Source: a virus. Taken from it: a stretch of 23,599 nt of DNA. The notes under the pieces were generated by a model. The model saw nothing but the letters and a program-made list of their open reading frames with translations. It was not told the DNA's origin and searched no databases. The DNA lies in IMG/VR virus record IMGVR_UViG_3300007734_000495, positions 1 to 23,599 of that record. One strand, written 5' to 3'. Each line of letters starts with the position of its first letter. Position 1 is the first letter of the stretch. This document shows, piece after piece, positions 6,761 through 13,906 of the stretch. The translations under genes were made by a program, and so were the position numbers.

Positions 6761-7582
6761 TCAGAACTCAAGACCAAGTGCTTTAGCTTGTTCTTCAGTG
6801 AGCTCCACTGCTTTCTTAGTTTTTGGCGAAGGCGGAGGGTTGTCCTCAGAATCATCAGCCACATCAGCAGCCTTAAGACTCTTGCTAGGAACATTAGCTG
6901 AAGGTAAAGACCGCTCAGCCGGCGTCCCACGCGTCGCAGCAAACTGGGCCTTGATCTCCGTGTGATCTGACCCAAGAGGTAGCTCAACCAAATCCGATCC
7001 AGGAATGTGAGACTTGAGTGCCGCTGTGATGAGCGTCGCGCCTTTGTCGGAAAGCCAAGCATTCACATCCTCGATTAAGTTGGTTTCTTCGTCGTTCGCT
7101 GCAGGGCGATCGGCGAATTCAAGTGCGTTGAAGTTGATCTTTGCTCCGTCTGCCCCAGTTATGGGGTCGCGCTCGTTAAAGCTGCGGGTCACAAACTTAG
7201 ACGCTGTGATCACGGAAGCACAGTTAATCCTGTTGTTGAACAGGGTTTGGAAGTAACTGATGAAATTCTTTTGGGATGATTTCCCGGAGATCATCGAAGT
7301 CGTCACACACCGAGGAGGAAGCAGCCTGTGGTTAGGGCTGACACCTACATAAGCGATGCGTAAAAACTCTTCTTGATTACGGAGTCCCAGGTTACCAAAG
7401 TAGGGGGTGAAACCTAAAAGGATAAACTCAATGGGTATACCGTTATCGTTTTTGTCTACAATTGCGCTGTCAGGATCCACATCGGATTTCCAACGGCGAG
7501 CTTGAAGATCGATACGTAGCGTGTGCGGCGGAACATTACAGAGAATTTCGTCCGCAGAAAATTGGCCGGCGATAAAAACCAT
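6761..7582 (-). CDS. Unknown protein downstream of ssb
   Basis: 273 aa, not recognised. The first two thirds look like a folded domain (segments IPIEFILLGFTPYFGNLGL, SYFQTLFNNRI). Residues about 215-260 are low complexity and acidic (DVADDSEDNPPPSP), and the protein ends in a helix with terminal Phe (EQAKALGLEF). It lies 9 bases after the SSB stop, in the same operon. The tail composition and position suggest a DNA-binding or recombination-mediator partner of SSB, which is inference only. A 103-aa ORF in another frame here is a shadow. Confidence 0.75.
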   Translation of the reverse strand: MVFIAGQFSADEILCNVPPHTLRIDLQARRWKSDVDPDSAIVDKNDNGIPIEFILLGFTPYFGNLGLRNQEEFLRIAYVGVSPNHRLLPPRCVTTSMISGKSSQKNFISYFQTLFNNRINCASVITASKFVTRSFNERDPITGADGAKINFNALEFADRPAANDEETNLIEDVNAWLSDKGATLITAALKSHIPGSDLVELPLGSDHTEIKAQFAATRGTPAERSLPSANVPSKSLKAADVADDSEDNPPPSPKTKKAVELTEEQAKALGLEF

Positions 7583-7591
7583 GGTCGTAAA

Positions 7592-8236
7592 TCAGAGCGA
7601 GAAATCAATCGAACCGATAGCAGCGGCAGCTACTTTACCCTTCTCAGGGTCTGCAGCTTTTTTAGGTGTAGATTTAGTCGATTTGGGTAAATACAGAATT
7701 TTGTCAACGTTGTAGTTGAGATAAAGCTTTTCGTCTTTTTCGCTGGTAGAAACTTTGCCAACAGCAATCGTCGGGGTTCCCGGAGCCAGTTCTGCGAGTT
7801 GCTTCGAAAGCTCTGCCCATCCAGTCAGTTTGAACCAATTGGTTTCGGAGTTTTCGCTTTGCCAAGCAAGGGAACGGTTGGTGACTGTAGTGTCGCCCAG
7901 CTCCACCTCGTCTGCCTTAGGACCTAAGCCCCCCGTGGCCATGAAGAGGTTGATCGCCAGCATGTCGTCAAAGTTTTCCTGAGTCACAACCAGCATTGGT
8001 TGCATCTGCAGTACACCATCGGGCGTAGGCCGAGTAGGGCCAATCGCCAGGACAGTATTTTCGACCTTTAAATTCTTGAGAAGTTTGCCAACGTAGTGAT
8101 TTTTTTGTTGGATTAGTTGGACTTTGGTTGCGACTCGTTTGTCGTTGGATGGCAGCGCTTCAGCTAATACGTTGAGGGCGCCGTCATCTTCTTGAGCCTC
8201 AGCTGTGATTCGAAGCCCCAGTAGGAAGACATTCAT
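7592..8236 (-). CDS. ssb: Single-stranded DNA-binding protein with two OB-like domains
   Basis: 214 aa from the ATG at 8236; the same frame is open to 8287 but that would add 17 residues before the first beta strand. The C-terminal OB fold is clear: INLFMATGGLGPK (95-107) corresponds to the usual SSB N terminus, TNWFKLTGWAEL (132-143) to the central W-F strand, and TIAVGKVSTSEKDEKLYL (156-173) to the next strands. Residues 1-85 repeat the pattern in weaker form (MNVFLLGLRI, then VGKLLKNLKVENTVLAIG, then LQMQPMLVV), so this may be a tandem-OB SSB like those of Thermus/Deinococcus. The tail is short and ends SIDFSL, resembling the DDIPF-type tip. It coats ssDNA at the fork beside the phage polymerase. 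It overlaps the upstream gene by 38 bases. Confidence 0.82.
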   Translation of the reverse strand: MNVFLLGLRITAEAQEDDGALNVLAEALPSNDKRVATKVQLIQQKNHYVGKLLKNLKVENTVLAIGPTRPTPDGVLQMQPMLVVTQENFDDMLAINLFMATGGLGPKADEVELGDTTVTNRSLAWQSENSETNWFKLTGWAELSKQLAELAPGTPTIAVGKVSTSEKDEKLYLNYNVDKILYLPKSTKSTPKKAADPEKGKVAAAAIGSIDFSL

Positions 8237-8765
8237 GCTTGAGTTTGCGGTAAACAGTCGAACGGTGGACGTTAAGGGCCTTGGCAATCTGGTCGACCCG
8301 GACGCCTTGGCTTCGGTACGCTAGGAGCAGTTTCGTGTCCCCGCAAGTAAGTTTGGAATTTTGGTTCTCGTGATATTCAAAGTGATACGGATTTATACAG
8401 TTTTTACTTTTGCACTTTAATTTTGCTGTAAGTGTATCTTTTGGTATATTTAAGTATTTGAGGATAACATCTTTAATATAAAATCGTTTTCGAAATGCGT
8501 AGATACAGGGACATCCGTTTGTAAATTTATCGGTCCAGACGTAGCAACTATCGTGCTCGAAGGTGTTGTACGCTAAATCTTTAAATAGTTTTGAAAGAGC
8601 GGTTCTCTCAACAACCTCATAAATTAAGTCAAATTTATCCGCGTCAAATGCTCTGAGAATATCAGACGCTTGCGCCTGTGCGTGATTTGTATCCAAAGCA
8701 CACACATCAATATTAAATTGTGTGCTGTTTTTAGAGAGAATTAATGTATATCTGTTTGAATTCAA
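8199..8765 (-). CDS. Degenerate HNH endonuclease fused to a helix-turn-helix
   Basis: 188 aa. Residues 74-136 follow the phage HNH homing-nuclease pattern: CYVW (74-77), then CKSKNCINPYHFEYHENQN (118-136) matching CDNPxCVNPxH...N. C118, C123, N125, P126, H128 and the later Asn are kept, but the first catalytic His, two residues before C118, is Leu. Residues 145-177 form a helix-turn-helix (VDQIAKALNVHRSTVYRKLK), the usual DNA-recognition tail of these enzymes. Loss of the catalytic His suggests a DNA-binding protein domesticated from a selfish nuclease. The start is a TTG overlapping the DUF4214 gene stop by four bases. The 3' end overlaps ssb, which fits translational coupling and perhaps local autoregulation. 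Confidence 0.7.
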   Translation of the reverse strand: MNSNRYTLILSKNSTQFNIDVCALDTNHAQAQASDILRAFDADKFDLIYEVVERTALSKLFKDLAYNTFEHDSCYVWTDKFTNGCPCIYAFRKRFYIKDVILKYLNIPKDTLTAKLKCKSKNCINPYHFEYHENQNSKLTCGDTKLLLAYRSQGVRVDQIAKALNVHRSTVYRKLKHECLPTGASNHS

Positions 8766-9667
8766 GGGTTCTTGGCTTTATACTCTGCGCTACTAAGGAG
8801 GGTTTGTTTAAGGGATTCTAATTCTTCCTTAGTGAAACCACCTTCAGCCCGTGGATCTTCCCGCGTATACGTTTGTATTCCGGAGGGATCAGCTTCGCGC
8901 CCTAAAACTTCGCGATAAAGAGCATTAAGCTGCTGTTCTTTACGTTCGGGCGACTGTTCGATATCTTTGCGAATATCTTCAACTTTCATCGACGATCCGG
9001 CGTAGTGCTGAAGACCGCCGACATCGGCTTGCCTCCCTAAAACATCTTTATAGATGTTTTGAATTTCAGATTCTCTGGCGGAAACCGGAGGAGCCTGAGG
9101 TGCCTGCGGCGTGGAGGGCTGCTGATATCCTGTAAGCACATTACCTGCCATTATTTGATCGTATAAGCCTCCCTTACCTTTCACATTACTAGATTCTGGG
9201 TTTAACAATTGCTGATTTTGTTGAATGTACTCCTTAAGTTCAGCAGGTGAGTAACCAGCTTCTAAATTACGAAAATAATCCTCGTGCCCAAAGTATTTTT
9301 CGCTTGCTCCGAAACTTGTTGAGATCGGAGCACGTTGCGGTTTGGGGGGCTGTTGAATAACCGTAGGCGCAGCAGGTGCTTGAGGCGAATAAGTATTAGT
9401 AAAGGTAGGAGATATTGTAACAGGGCCACCACCGCCTAAGGTTGCAGCTTCTTTTTGACGCATCGTGACTTCGGGAGTCATCTGCGTAGCGGCTCGACCT
9501 AAGCGTCCGCCCCGTTGAGTCTTCGAACCGAAGGAAAATTTGAGTTCCGGAAAGTAATCGGCCAGGACAGACTCCGTACTTGATTCGCCGTTCTCTTCCG
9601 TCACCGTGGGGAGATCGAAGCCAAACGATTGCCCAGCGAAATCAAAGTTATAGCGACGGCGAGCCAT
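8762..9667 (-). CDS. DUF4214-repeat protein
   Basis: 301 aa. Two DUF4214-type repeats are visible at about 203-241 (IYKDVLGRQADVGGLQHY) and 247-297 (LYREVLGREADPSGIQTY); this repeat is frequent in cyanobacterial surface proteins and cyanophage virion proteins. Residues 121-155 (KYFGHEDYFRNLEAGYSPAE) carry another motif I associate with cyanophage structural proteins. The N terminus (RRRYNFDFAGQSFGFDLP) and a long Pro/Gln/Ala-rich linker (90-115, 180-198) complete it. No signal peptide is seen. A virion or host-attachment role is the family expectation, but it is unusual to find it between polA and ssb. A TATAAT lies about 25 bases upstream of the start. Confidence 0.8.
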   Translation of the reverse strand: MARRRYNFDFAGQSFGFDLPTVTEENGESSTESVLADYFPELKFSFGSKTQRGGRLGRAATQMTPEVTMRQKEAATLGGGGPVTISPTFTNTYSPQAPAAPTVIQQPPKPQRAPISTSFGASEKYFGHEDYFRNLEAGYSPAELKEYIQQNQQLLNPESSNVKGKGGLYDQIMAGNVLTGYQQPSTPQAPQAPPVSARESEIQNIYKDVLGRQADVGGLQHYAGSSMKVEDIRKDIEQSPERKEQQLNALYREVLGREADPSGIQTYTREDPRAEGGFTKEELESLKQTLLSSAEYKAKNP

Positions 9668-9691
9668 TAATTTGAAGCCGAATCTTTACTG

Positions 9692-9697
9692 ATTATA
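9692..9697 (-). promoter_or_regulatory. Candidate -10 element for the DUF4214 gene
   Basis: The minus strand reads TATAAT here, 24 bases before the ATG at 9667, inside a 57-base gap. The -35 region 17 bases upstream (AAGAAA) is a poor match, so this may be an activator-dependent promoter or chance. Confidence 0.35.
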
Positions 9698-9724
9698 CTG
9701 CTTTACTTTAGCTGTTTCTTGCCC

Positions 9725-10222
9725 TCAATCTTTTCGTTCGAAAAAACGCTGCAATTTGTGCCCGCGTTTCACCACCATATCCAGAGTTTTTAGCTGCAAT
9801 ATTGCTTCCTCGTAACTGCCAAATCGTTGTGCGCTCTCTTTATCGGAAGCGTACTCCACTACAGTGTTATTCTTTATAATAGTTTTGGCAAAGCGACCCC
9901 ATGGGTCGAGGATAATCCAGACCTCACGAAACTTCAGCTGTGTTTCCGAGGCCATTTCGGCTTCAGTGTAGAGTTTATTTTTCCTAGGTATTTTAGTCGT
10001 ATTATTTAATACCTTAGTTTTTTGGTCTTTTTTAATCTTTACGTCGATCTTGTGTTGGCGTTTGATGGAGCGCGCGTGGTTACTAGCCTTTAAAGGCGAA
10101 TCAAATACTTCTGGGCTTACATAGAGCACGTCGTCCCCTGTAACCACCGCATAATAATTACCGTTGTGCTTCACAGTGAACACTTCCTTTTCAGGATTTT
10201 TTGGGATTTGCAATAAGTCCAT
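9725..10222 (-). CDS. Unknown protein downstream of polA
   Basis: 165 aa, not recognised. Two segments share a layout of beta strands followed by a helix ending in basic residues: YYAVVTGDDVLYVSPEVF...ARSIKRQHK (23-57) and WIILDPWGRFAKTII...AILQLKTL (102-148), separated by a Lys/Asn-rich linker. This could be a duplicated small alpha-beta domain. It starts 2 bases after the polA stop, so it is almost certainly co-transcribed and coupled. A polymerase-associated role is possible by position only. Confidence 0.72.
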   Translation of the reverse strand: MDLLQIPKNPEKEVFTVKHNGNYYAVVTGDDVLYVSPEVFDSPLKASNHARSIKRQHKIDVKIKKDQKTKVLNNTTKIPRKNKLYTEAEMASETQLKFREVWIILDPWGRFAKTIIKNNTVVEYASDKESAQRFGSYEEAILQLKTLDMVVKRGHKLQRFFERKD

Positions 10223-10224
10223 TT

Positions 10225-12117
10225 TTATTTAGCGGCCCAGGAGTCGCCGACGCTTGCATCTGCTGATGCTGGAACCGATGTTAATACATTTTCTGCGGCT
10301 TGGATCATGATCGATTCCAGTATTTTTTTATACTCTTCCGCAAGGTCTTCACGTACTTCAAGGACCAGTTCATCGTGTACACACGCCACTAAATATGCGT
10401 TTTCATTAAGGTGCTCACTAAGTTGCGCGATAGCTATTTTTAAAATATCAGCACCGGAACCTTGGATTAGCGTGTTTGCGCTGCACATCATGGTCGCATC
10501 GTCGTAGCTCAGTAGGCGGCGGCGCCCACATGCTGTTCGAGTGAACGTCCATCCATCAGCCACTAAAGCTGCTCTCTCCTGATGCCACACCCGCAAGCGC
10601 GGATACGCTGCGTGGAAACCGGTGTGCGCAACCTTAGCCTCTGATAAAGAGATTATCTTTCCGCTTTGCGCAGCGTATGTCTTGTACTTTCTGTAGCCCA
10701 TGCCGTATAACAGTGCGAAGTTAAGTGTCTTACCATCCTGACGCTCATCTTTTGTTACTGCATTAATGTCTTTCTTATAAATCAAACTTGCTGTCAAGGT
10801 GTGTAAATCAATGTCTTCGATAAAAGCTTTTTTCATCTGAGGGATATTGATCAACTCAGCGCCTAACCGGAGTTCGATCTGAGCCCAGTCGCAGATAACA
10901 AGCTTGAATCCTGGTGCCGCTACAAAGGTTTCTCGGAAGTCTCTTGATCGAGGAACTTGTTGTATGTTTACACCAAAGATAGTTTTGGTTTTTGTTTTAG
11001 ATGTTTTTGGGGCGCCACTACTGGTAAATCTCCCAGAGTTTGCGCCGACTTGATTGTACCCTGAGTGCAGCCTATGTGATACAGGATTTACATTATCAAG
11101 TAATTTATTTACGTGTTCTAACTGCGTTTCAATTTTTGCTCGCTCGCGATAAACCATCAGCGTGGGATCTTCGCTATCGAATTCAGCAAGCGCTACTTGA
11201 TTTAAAGTAGTTTTCTCAGTTTTTTGATCAACCGGTAGCTCGATGCCGCAGTTATTAAATGCTGCGATCAACTGTGCTGGGCTACTAGGGTTGAACTCTT
11301 TAATTCGTTTTTTACCGATAGCTATTGAACCGTCTTCTCTCCTAGGAAGCTTCCTATCATCAGGCAAACGGGAATCCAGCTGCGTTACAAACTCTGCAGT
11401 CTTGATATTTAATTCGTTTTCTATTTTAATTTTTAATTTCTTTAATTTAGCAATATCTACACTGAATCCTCTCCTGCACATTTGGGCCACGGGGCGTATG
11501 CACTTACTTTCTATTGAGTAAAGCCCTAAAAGATTTTCTTCCTTAAGTTCTTCAAATTGTTGCTTAGCAATAAGCGGCAAAATTTTTACATCTTTAGCCG
11601 CATACTCCAGCTGACTTTCAGTAAGGGTTTCCGCTCCCCAATTACTTACTTGCTCTTCTTTCGAAATTTCCAGTTCGAGCCGACGCTCAGCTACCGCTTT
11701 CAGGCCGCAAGAAACGTCAGCAAAATAAGGTTTCTTTGTCTGCGGCGCGATTCGCTTCTCCTTAAAACCAGCGCGGAGAATTCGTTCGGCAATGTAGGTG
11801 CAAAAAACATTGCCTCTAAAATCACAACCAACAGAGTATAAAAACTGTAAGTCGAAGTTTGCATTATGAATTACTAAAGTCTTACGTGATTCTATATATC
11901 TACATACAGGCTCTATGTTAACTTTAAACGCATCAAAAACATAAACAGGTTTAGACAAATCGTCGACAGATGCTGAACAGATCTGAATCAGACGAAGTTT
12001 TGCTATCCAACTGTCGAGCCCAGTGGTTTCCGTATCTAGAACAATTTTTTCGAACCCAGCCAAATCCTTCAGAGCCTGCTGGCATTTGATGTCGGTGTCG
12101 ACGTAGACGAAATCCAT
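10225..12117 (-). CDS. polA: Family A DNA polymerase with 3'-5' exonuclease
   Basis: 630 aa from the ATG at 12117. An in-frame GTG at 12153 is rejected because it lies inside a terminator hairpin. Exonuclease motifs: Exo I LDTETTG (D28, E30), Exo II HNANFD (N85, D89), Exo III YAAKD (Y172, D176). Polymerase motifs: A ICDWAQIELRL (D410), B RQDGKTLNFALLYG (R459, K463, F467, Y471), C CVHDELVLEV (H581, D582, E583). There is no 5'-3' exonuclease domain, as is normal for phage PolA. The position equivalent to E. coli Phe762 is Phe467, whereas T7 has Tyr; this residue has been linked to replication style in viral PolA. It is the replicative polymerase of the phage. Confidence 0.95.
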   Translation of the reverse strand: MDFVYVDTDIKCQQALKDLAGFEKIVLDTETTGLDSWIAKLRLIQICSASVDDLSKPVYVFDAFKVNIEPVCRYIESRKTLVIHNANFDLQFLYSVGCDFRGNVFCTYIAERILRAGFKEKRIAPQTKKPYFADVSCGLKAVAERRLELEISKEEQVSNWGAETLTESQLEYAAKDVKILPLIAKQQFEELKEENLLGLYSIESKCIRPVAQMCRRGFSVDIAKLKKLKIKIENELNIKTAEFVTQLDSRLPDDRKLPRREDGSIAIGKKRIKEFNPSSPAQLIAAFNNCGIELPVDQKTEKTTLNQVALAEFDSEDPTLMVYRERAKIETQLEHVNKLLDNVNPVSHRLHSGYNQVGANSGRFTSSGAPKTSKTKTKTIFGVNIQQVPRSRDFRETFVAAPGFKLVICDWAQIELRLGAELINIPQMKKAFIEDIDLHTLTASLIYKKDINAVTKDERQDGKTLNFALLYGMGYRKYKTYAAQSGKIISLSEAKVAHTGFHAAYPRLRVWHQERAALVADGWTFTRTACGRRRLLSYDDATMMCSANTLIQGSGADILKIAIAQLSEHLNENAYLVACVHDELVLEVREDLAEEYKKILESIMIQAAENVLTSVPASADASVGDSWAAK

Positions 12118-12123
12118 AAGAAG

Positions 12124-12153
12124 AAAAAAAGTGCGCCACCTCAGGCAGCGCAC
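12124..12153 (-). terminator. Rho-independent terminator just before polA
   Basis: The minus strand forms a 10-bp stem (12144-12153 with 12131-12140, including two G-T wobbles) with a 3-base loop, followed directly by TTTTTTT (12130-12124). It follows the stop at 12164 of the upstream small gene. The polA ATG comes only 6 bases after the T run, leaving no room for a promoter in between. Confidence 0.85.
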
Positions 12154-12163
12154 GTGGGTAGGA

Positions 12164-12358
12164 TCAGATTCCAGCTATTGAGTTTTTTACTGATGTAAAA
12201 ATCTCAAGTTGGCTGCTGTGATTCTCGATGTTGGAATCAAGAGCTGCTTTGATGCAACGAATAATTGCTTCAGCATCTATAACTTCTGCTGCGACACAGA
12301 AGCATTCCGCTAAAGCCTCGATGAGTTCGTTCTCATACAGAAGTTGTGATGAATCCAT
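12164..12358 (-). CDS. Unknown small acidic helical protein
   Basis: 64 aa, no recognised family. It is predicted to be almost all helix (ENELIEALAECFCVAAEVID, then AEAIIRCIKAALDSN). Its ATG overlaps the TGA of the preceding wHTH-like gene by one base, so it is coupled to it and probably works with that protein. A terminator follows immediately. Confidence 0.7.
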   Translation of the reverse strand: MDSSQLLYENELIEALAECFCVAAEVIDAEAIIRCIKAALDSNIENHSSQLEIFTSVKNSIAGI

Positions 12359-13137
12359 CAGCTTGCTGCCTGCAGCTCAAGATTTTTCTCAATATAGCGA
12401 TCCATGTCAGCCCACATTTCGACGAGCTGGCGACCGCGATCAGAGGTCTTGATCTTGTAGTAGATCCGACGGGTGCTCTCAATCTGAGGGGAGCTGTTCT
12501 TGGAGTAAGGCGCGCCCATAGACAGCATCTTTTTCTGCTCCACGAGACCGTGCTTCTTGCAGTACACCAGCCCCTCACGCAATGCGATGTACATAGGCGA
12601 CACGTGGAACGTGTACTTACGCTCAATGCCGCTGCTCAGATCGATGGGATTCGGCTTGCCGTCTACCATATCGAAACCACGCAGGAATTTAGAGGTTGCA
12701 AAACCAAGCTTCCTGTTAACGATTTCACAGGCAAACTGAGTCGCAGTTTCGCGAAGGGTTACCCACTCATCCGAGCTAGCTGCTTTTAGCAGCATGGCAG
12801 TCCCCAGCGCACAGTATGAGTTAGTGCGGTTGAGCTGCTCAATGATCTCTTCGAGTGCTGGCTCCTTTGCACTAGAGACCACCTTGAGCTTTGGAGTAGT
12901 GAACGAAGACGGCTGCTTTTGTTGCAGCGAGATTTTCCACGCCAGAGAGGCGAGATCTTGGTTCTGCTTCGACACAGCCAATTCAAAAAGCTTGGAAGCG
13001 TTTAGGTTCCTTGTGTCGATCAGGGTGCTGATCTCAATAACTGGAGCGGAGTGTCCTTTGTGACCGGCGACCTCAAGGAGGGCAACGGCTTCGTGGGGCT
13101 CAATGGGAGTTCCTGCAAGACAGAATTGGAAGTTCAT
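12358..13137 (-). CDS. Unknown protein with a C-terminal winged-helix-like region
   Basis: 259 aa from the ATG at 13137; a GTG at 13146 would add three residues. The C-terminal part resembles a winged helix: IALREGLVYCKKHGLVE (187-203) as helix plus recognition region, then IYYKIKTSDRGRQLVEMW (228-245) as wing and final helix. The middle contains a helical segment (LEEIIEQLNRTNSYCALGTA). No family name can be given. The 80-91 bases upstream are AT-rich with a small hairpin (13192-13205) followed by a pyrimidine-rich stretch, perhaps a weak terminator for the block to its right. It may be a replication or transcription regulator, being the first gene before polA. Confidence 0.72.
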   Translation of the reverse strand: MNFQFCLAGTPIEPHEAVALLEVAGHKGHSAPVIEISTLIDTRNLNASKLFELAVSKQNQDLASLAWKISLQQKQPSSFTTPKLKVVSSAKEPALEEIIEQLNRTNSYCALGTAMLLKAASSDEWVTLRETATQFACEIVNRKLGFATSKFLRGFDMVDGKPNPIDLSSGIERKYTFHVSPMYIALREGLVYCKKHGLVEQKKMLSMGAPYSKNSSPQIESTRRIYYKIKTSDRGRQLVEMWADMDRYIEKNLELQAAS

Positions 13138-13228
13138 GTCAAACACTGTGAATGACTGGATCAGCGTAGAAAGGAAAGACAGGAAAGCAAGCCCGGTCTA
13201 CCGAGGTTTAATATTCTCTTTAGATTTT

Positions 13229-13678
13229 TTAACTTGTGTGTCCTAGGCCACTAAACACGAGTGCCACGTTTTCCGACCAGTCGTGGATGTCGCCTGCGAG
13301 CTTTGAGCTTATTTCTTCGATGTCTTCTGCCAGCAGGGACACTGCCGCCTTTAAGACTGGTATACGATCAGTCCCAAAAAAATCATATAAATACGGTTTT
13401 AAGCTAATAGCTATGTCGTAAGACACCCCTGTAAAAAAACCGTCATCAGTCTCATTCTTAATTACGGAGAACAGTAAGCAGTTATATAAAAATTCGATGC
13501 TGCAGTTGTTGTAGTTAATTTTATTTTTTCTATCCGGTGAATCTTCATAGATGGAGTTAAATATACAATCGCTTACCCACTGCTGTAATTCGTCTGCAGA
13601 AGTTTCACGAACACAATACGCTTCCTGTATCTCTAATAATTTTTCTAAAGTATCTAGCAGTGGTGTCGGGCCGCTCAT
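13229..13678 (-). CDS. Unknown acidic helical protein, end of the AAA+/VWA operon
   Basis: 149 aa, unrecognised, acidic and mainly helical, with three Cys in the first half and a segment VLKAAVSLLAEDIEEISSKL (107-126). Its ATG overlaps the stop of the 75-aa gene by four bases (ATGA). It is the last gene in the block containing the VWA and MoxR-like genes and may be an accessory factor or substrate adaptor; nothing in the sequence proves this. Confidence 0.7.
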   Translation of the reverse strand: MSGPTPLLDTLEKLLEIQEAYCVRETSADELQQWVSDCIFNSIYEDSPDRKNKINYNNCSIEFLYNCLLFSVIKNETDDGFFTGVSYDIAISLKPYLYDFFGTDRIPVLKAAVSLLAEDIEEISSKLAGDIHDWSENVALVFSGLGHTS

Positions 13679-13902
13679 TCTATTTTTTCCGCGCCGTCAA
13701 CCTTAGACCAGATCGGCTCTCCCTTGATTATTCCGTGACAAATATACAATTCATTTGTTTCTGTGTTGTACCAAAAATCACCAATAGCTATCTTCCGCTT
13801 TAAACCGTTAACTATTTCAACAGCTTCTTGGTATTTTTCTCTATTACTATATTCTTCAATAATTTTATTTAGATCATCAGCGGGCTCTTGTACGTTTTTC
13901 AT
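13675..13902 (-). CDS. Unknown 75-aa protein in the AAA+/VWA operon
   Basis: The N-terminal half is a charged helix (DLNKIIEEYSNREKYQEAVE). The C-terminal half, IGDFWYNTETNELYICHG followed by PIWSKVD, resembles the short beta motif (GDLWYNT...LY..DG..W) often found in phage proteins. A good Shine-Dalgarno (GAGGT, 7 bases before the ATG) is present, unlike most genes here. It starts 4 bases after the VWA gene stop. Confidence 0.72.
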   Translation of the reverse strand: MKNVQEPADDLNKIIEEYSNREKYQEAVEIVNGLKRKIAIGDFWYNTETNELYICHGIIKGEPIWSKVDGAEKIE

Positions 13903-13906
13903 GTTC

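Noticed and set aside
8237-8287. 17-residue N-terminal extension of ssb
   Set aside because: The ATG at 8236 begins directly at the first predicted beta strand, and the longer form would overlap the upstream gene by 89 bases.
12118-12153. N-terminal extension of polA from the GTG at 12153
   Set aside because: Those codons are the stem and T run of a strong terminator, and the exonuclease fold begins just after the ATG at 12117.
12333-12626. Long Arg/Ser/Cys-rich ORF opposite in frame to the wHTH-like gene, and the + strand 147-aa ORF at 12346
   Set aside because: Low-complexity shadow translations of the 12358-13137 gene, without start context or conserved-looking segments.
13192-13205. Hairpin in the gap before the 12358-13137 gene as a firm terminator
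   Set aside because: Only a 5-bp stem with a wobble and no proper T run; mentioned only as a possible weak terminator.
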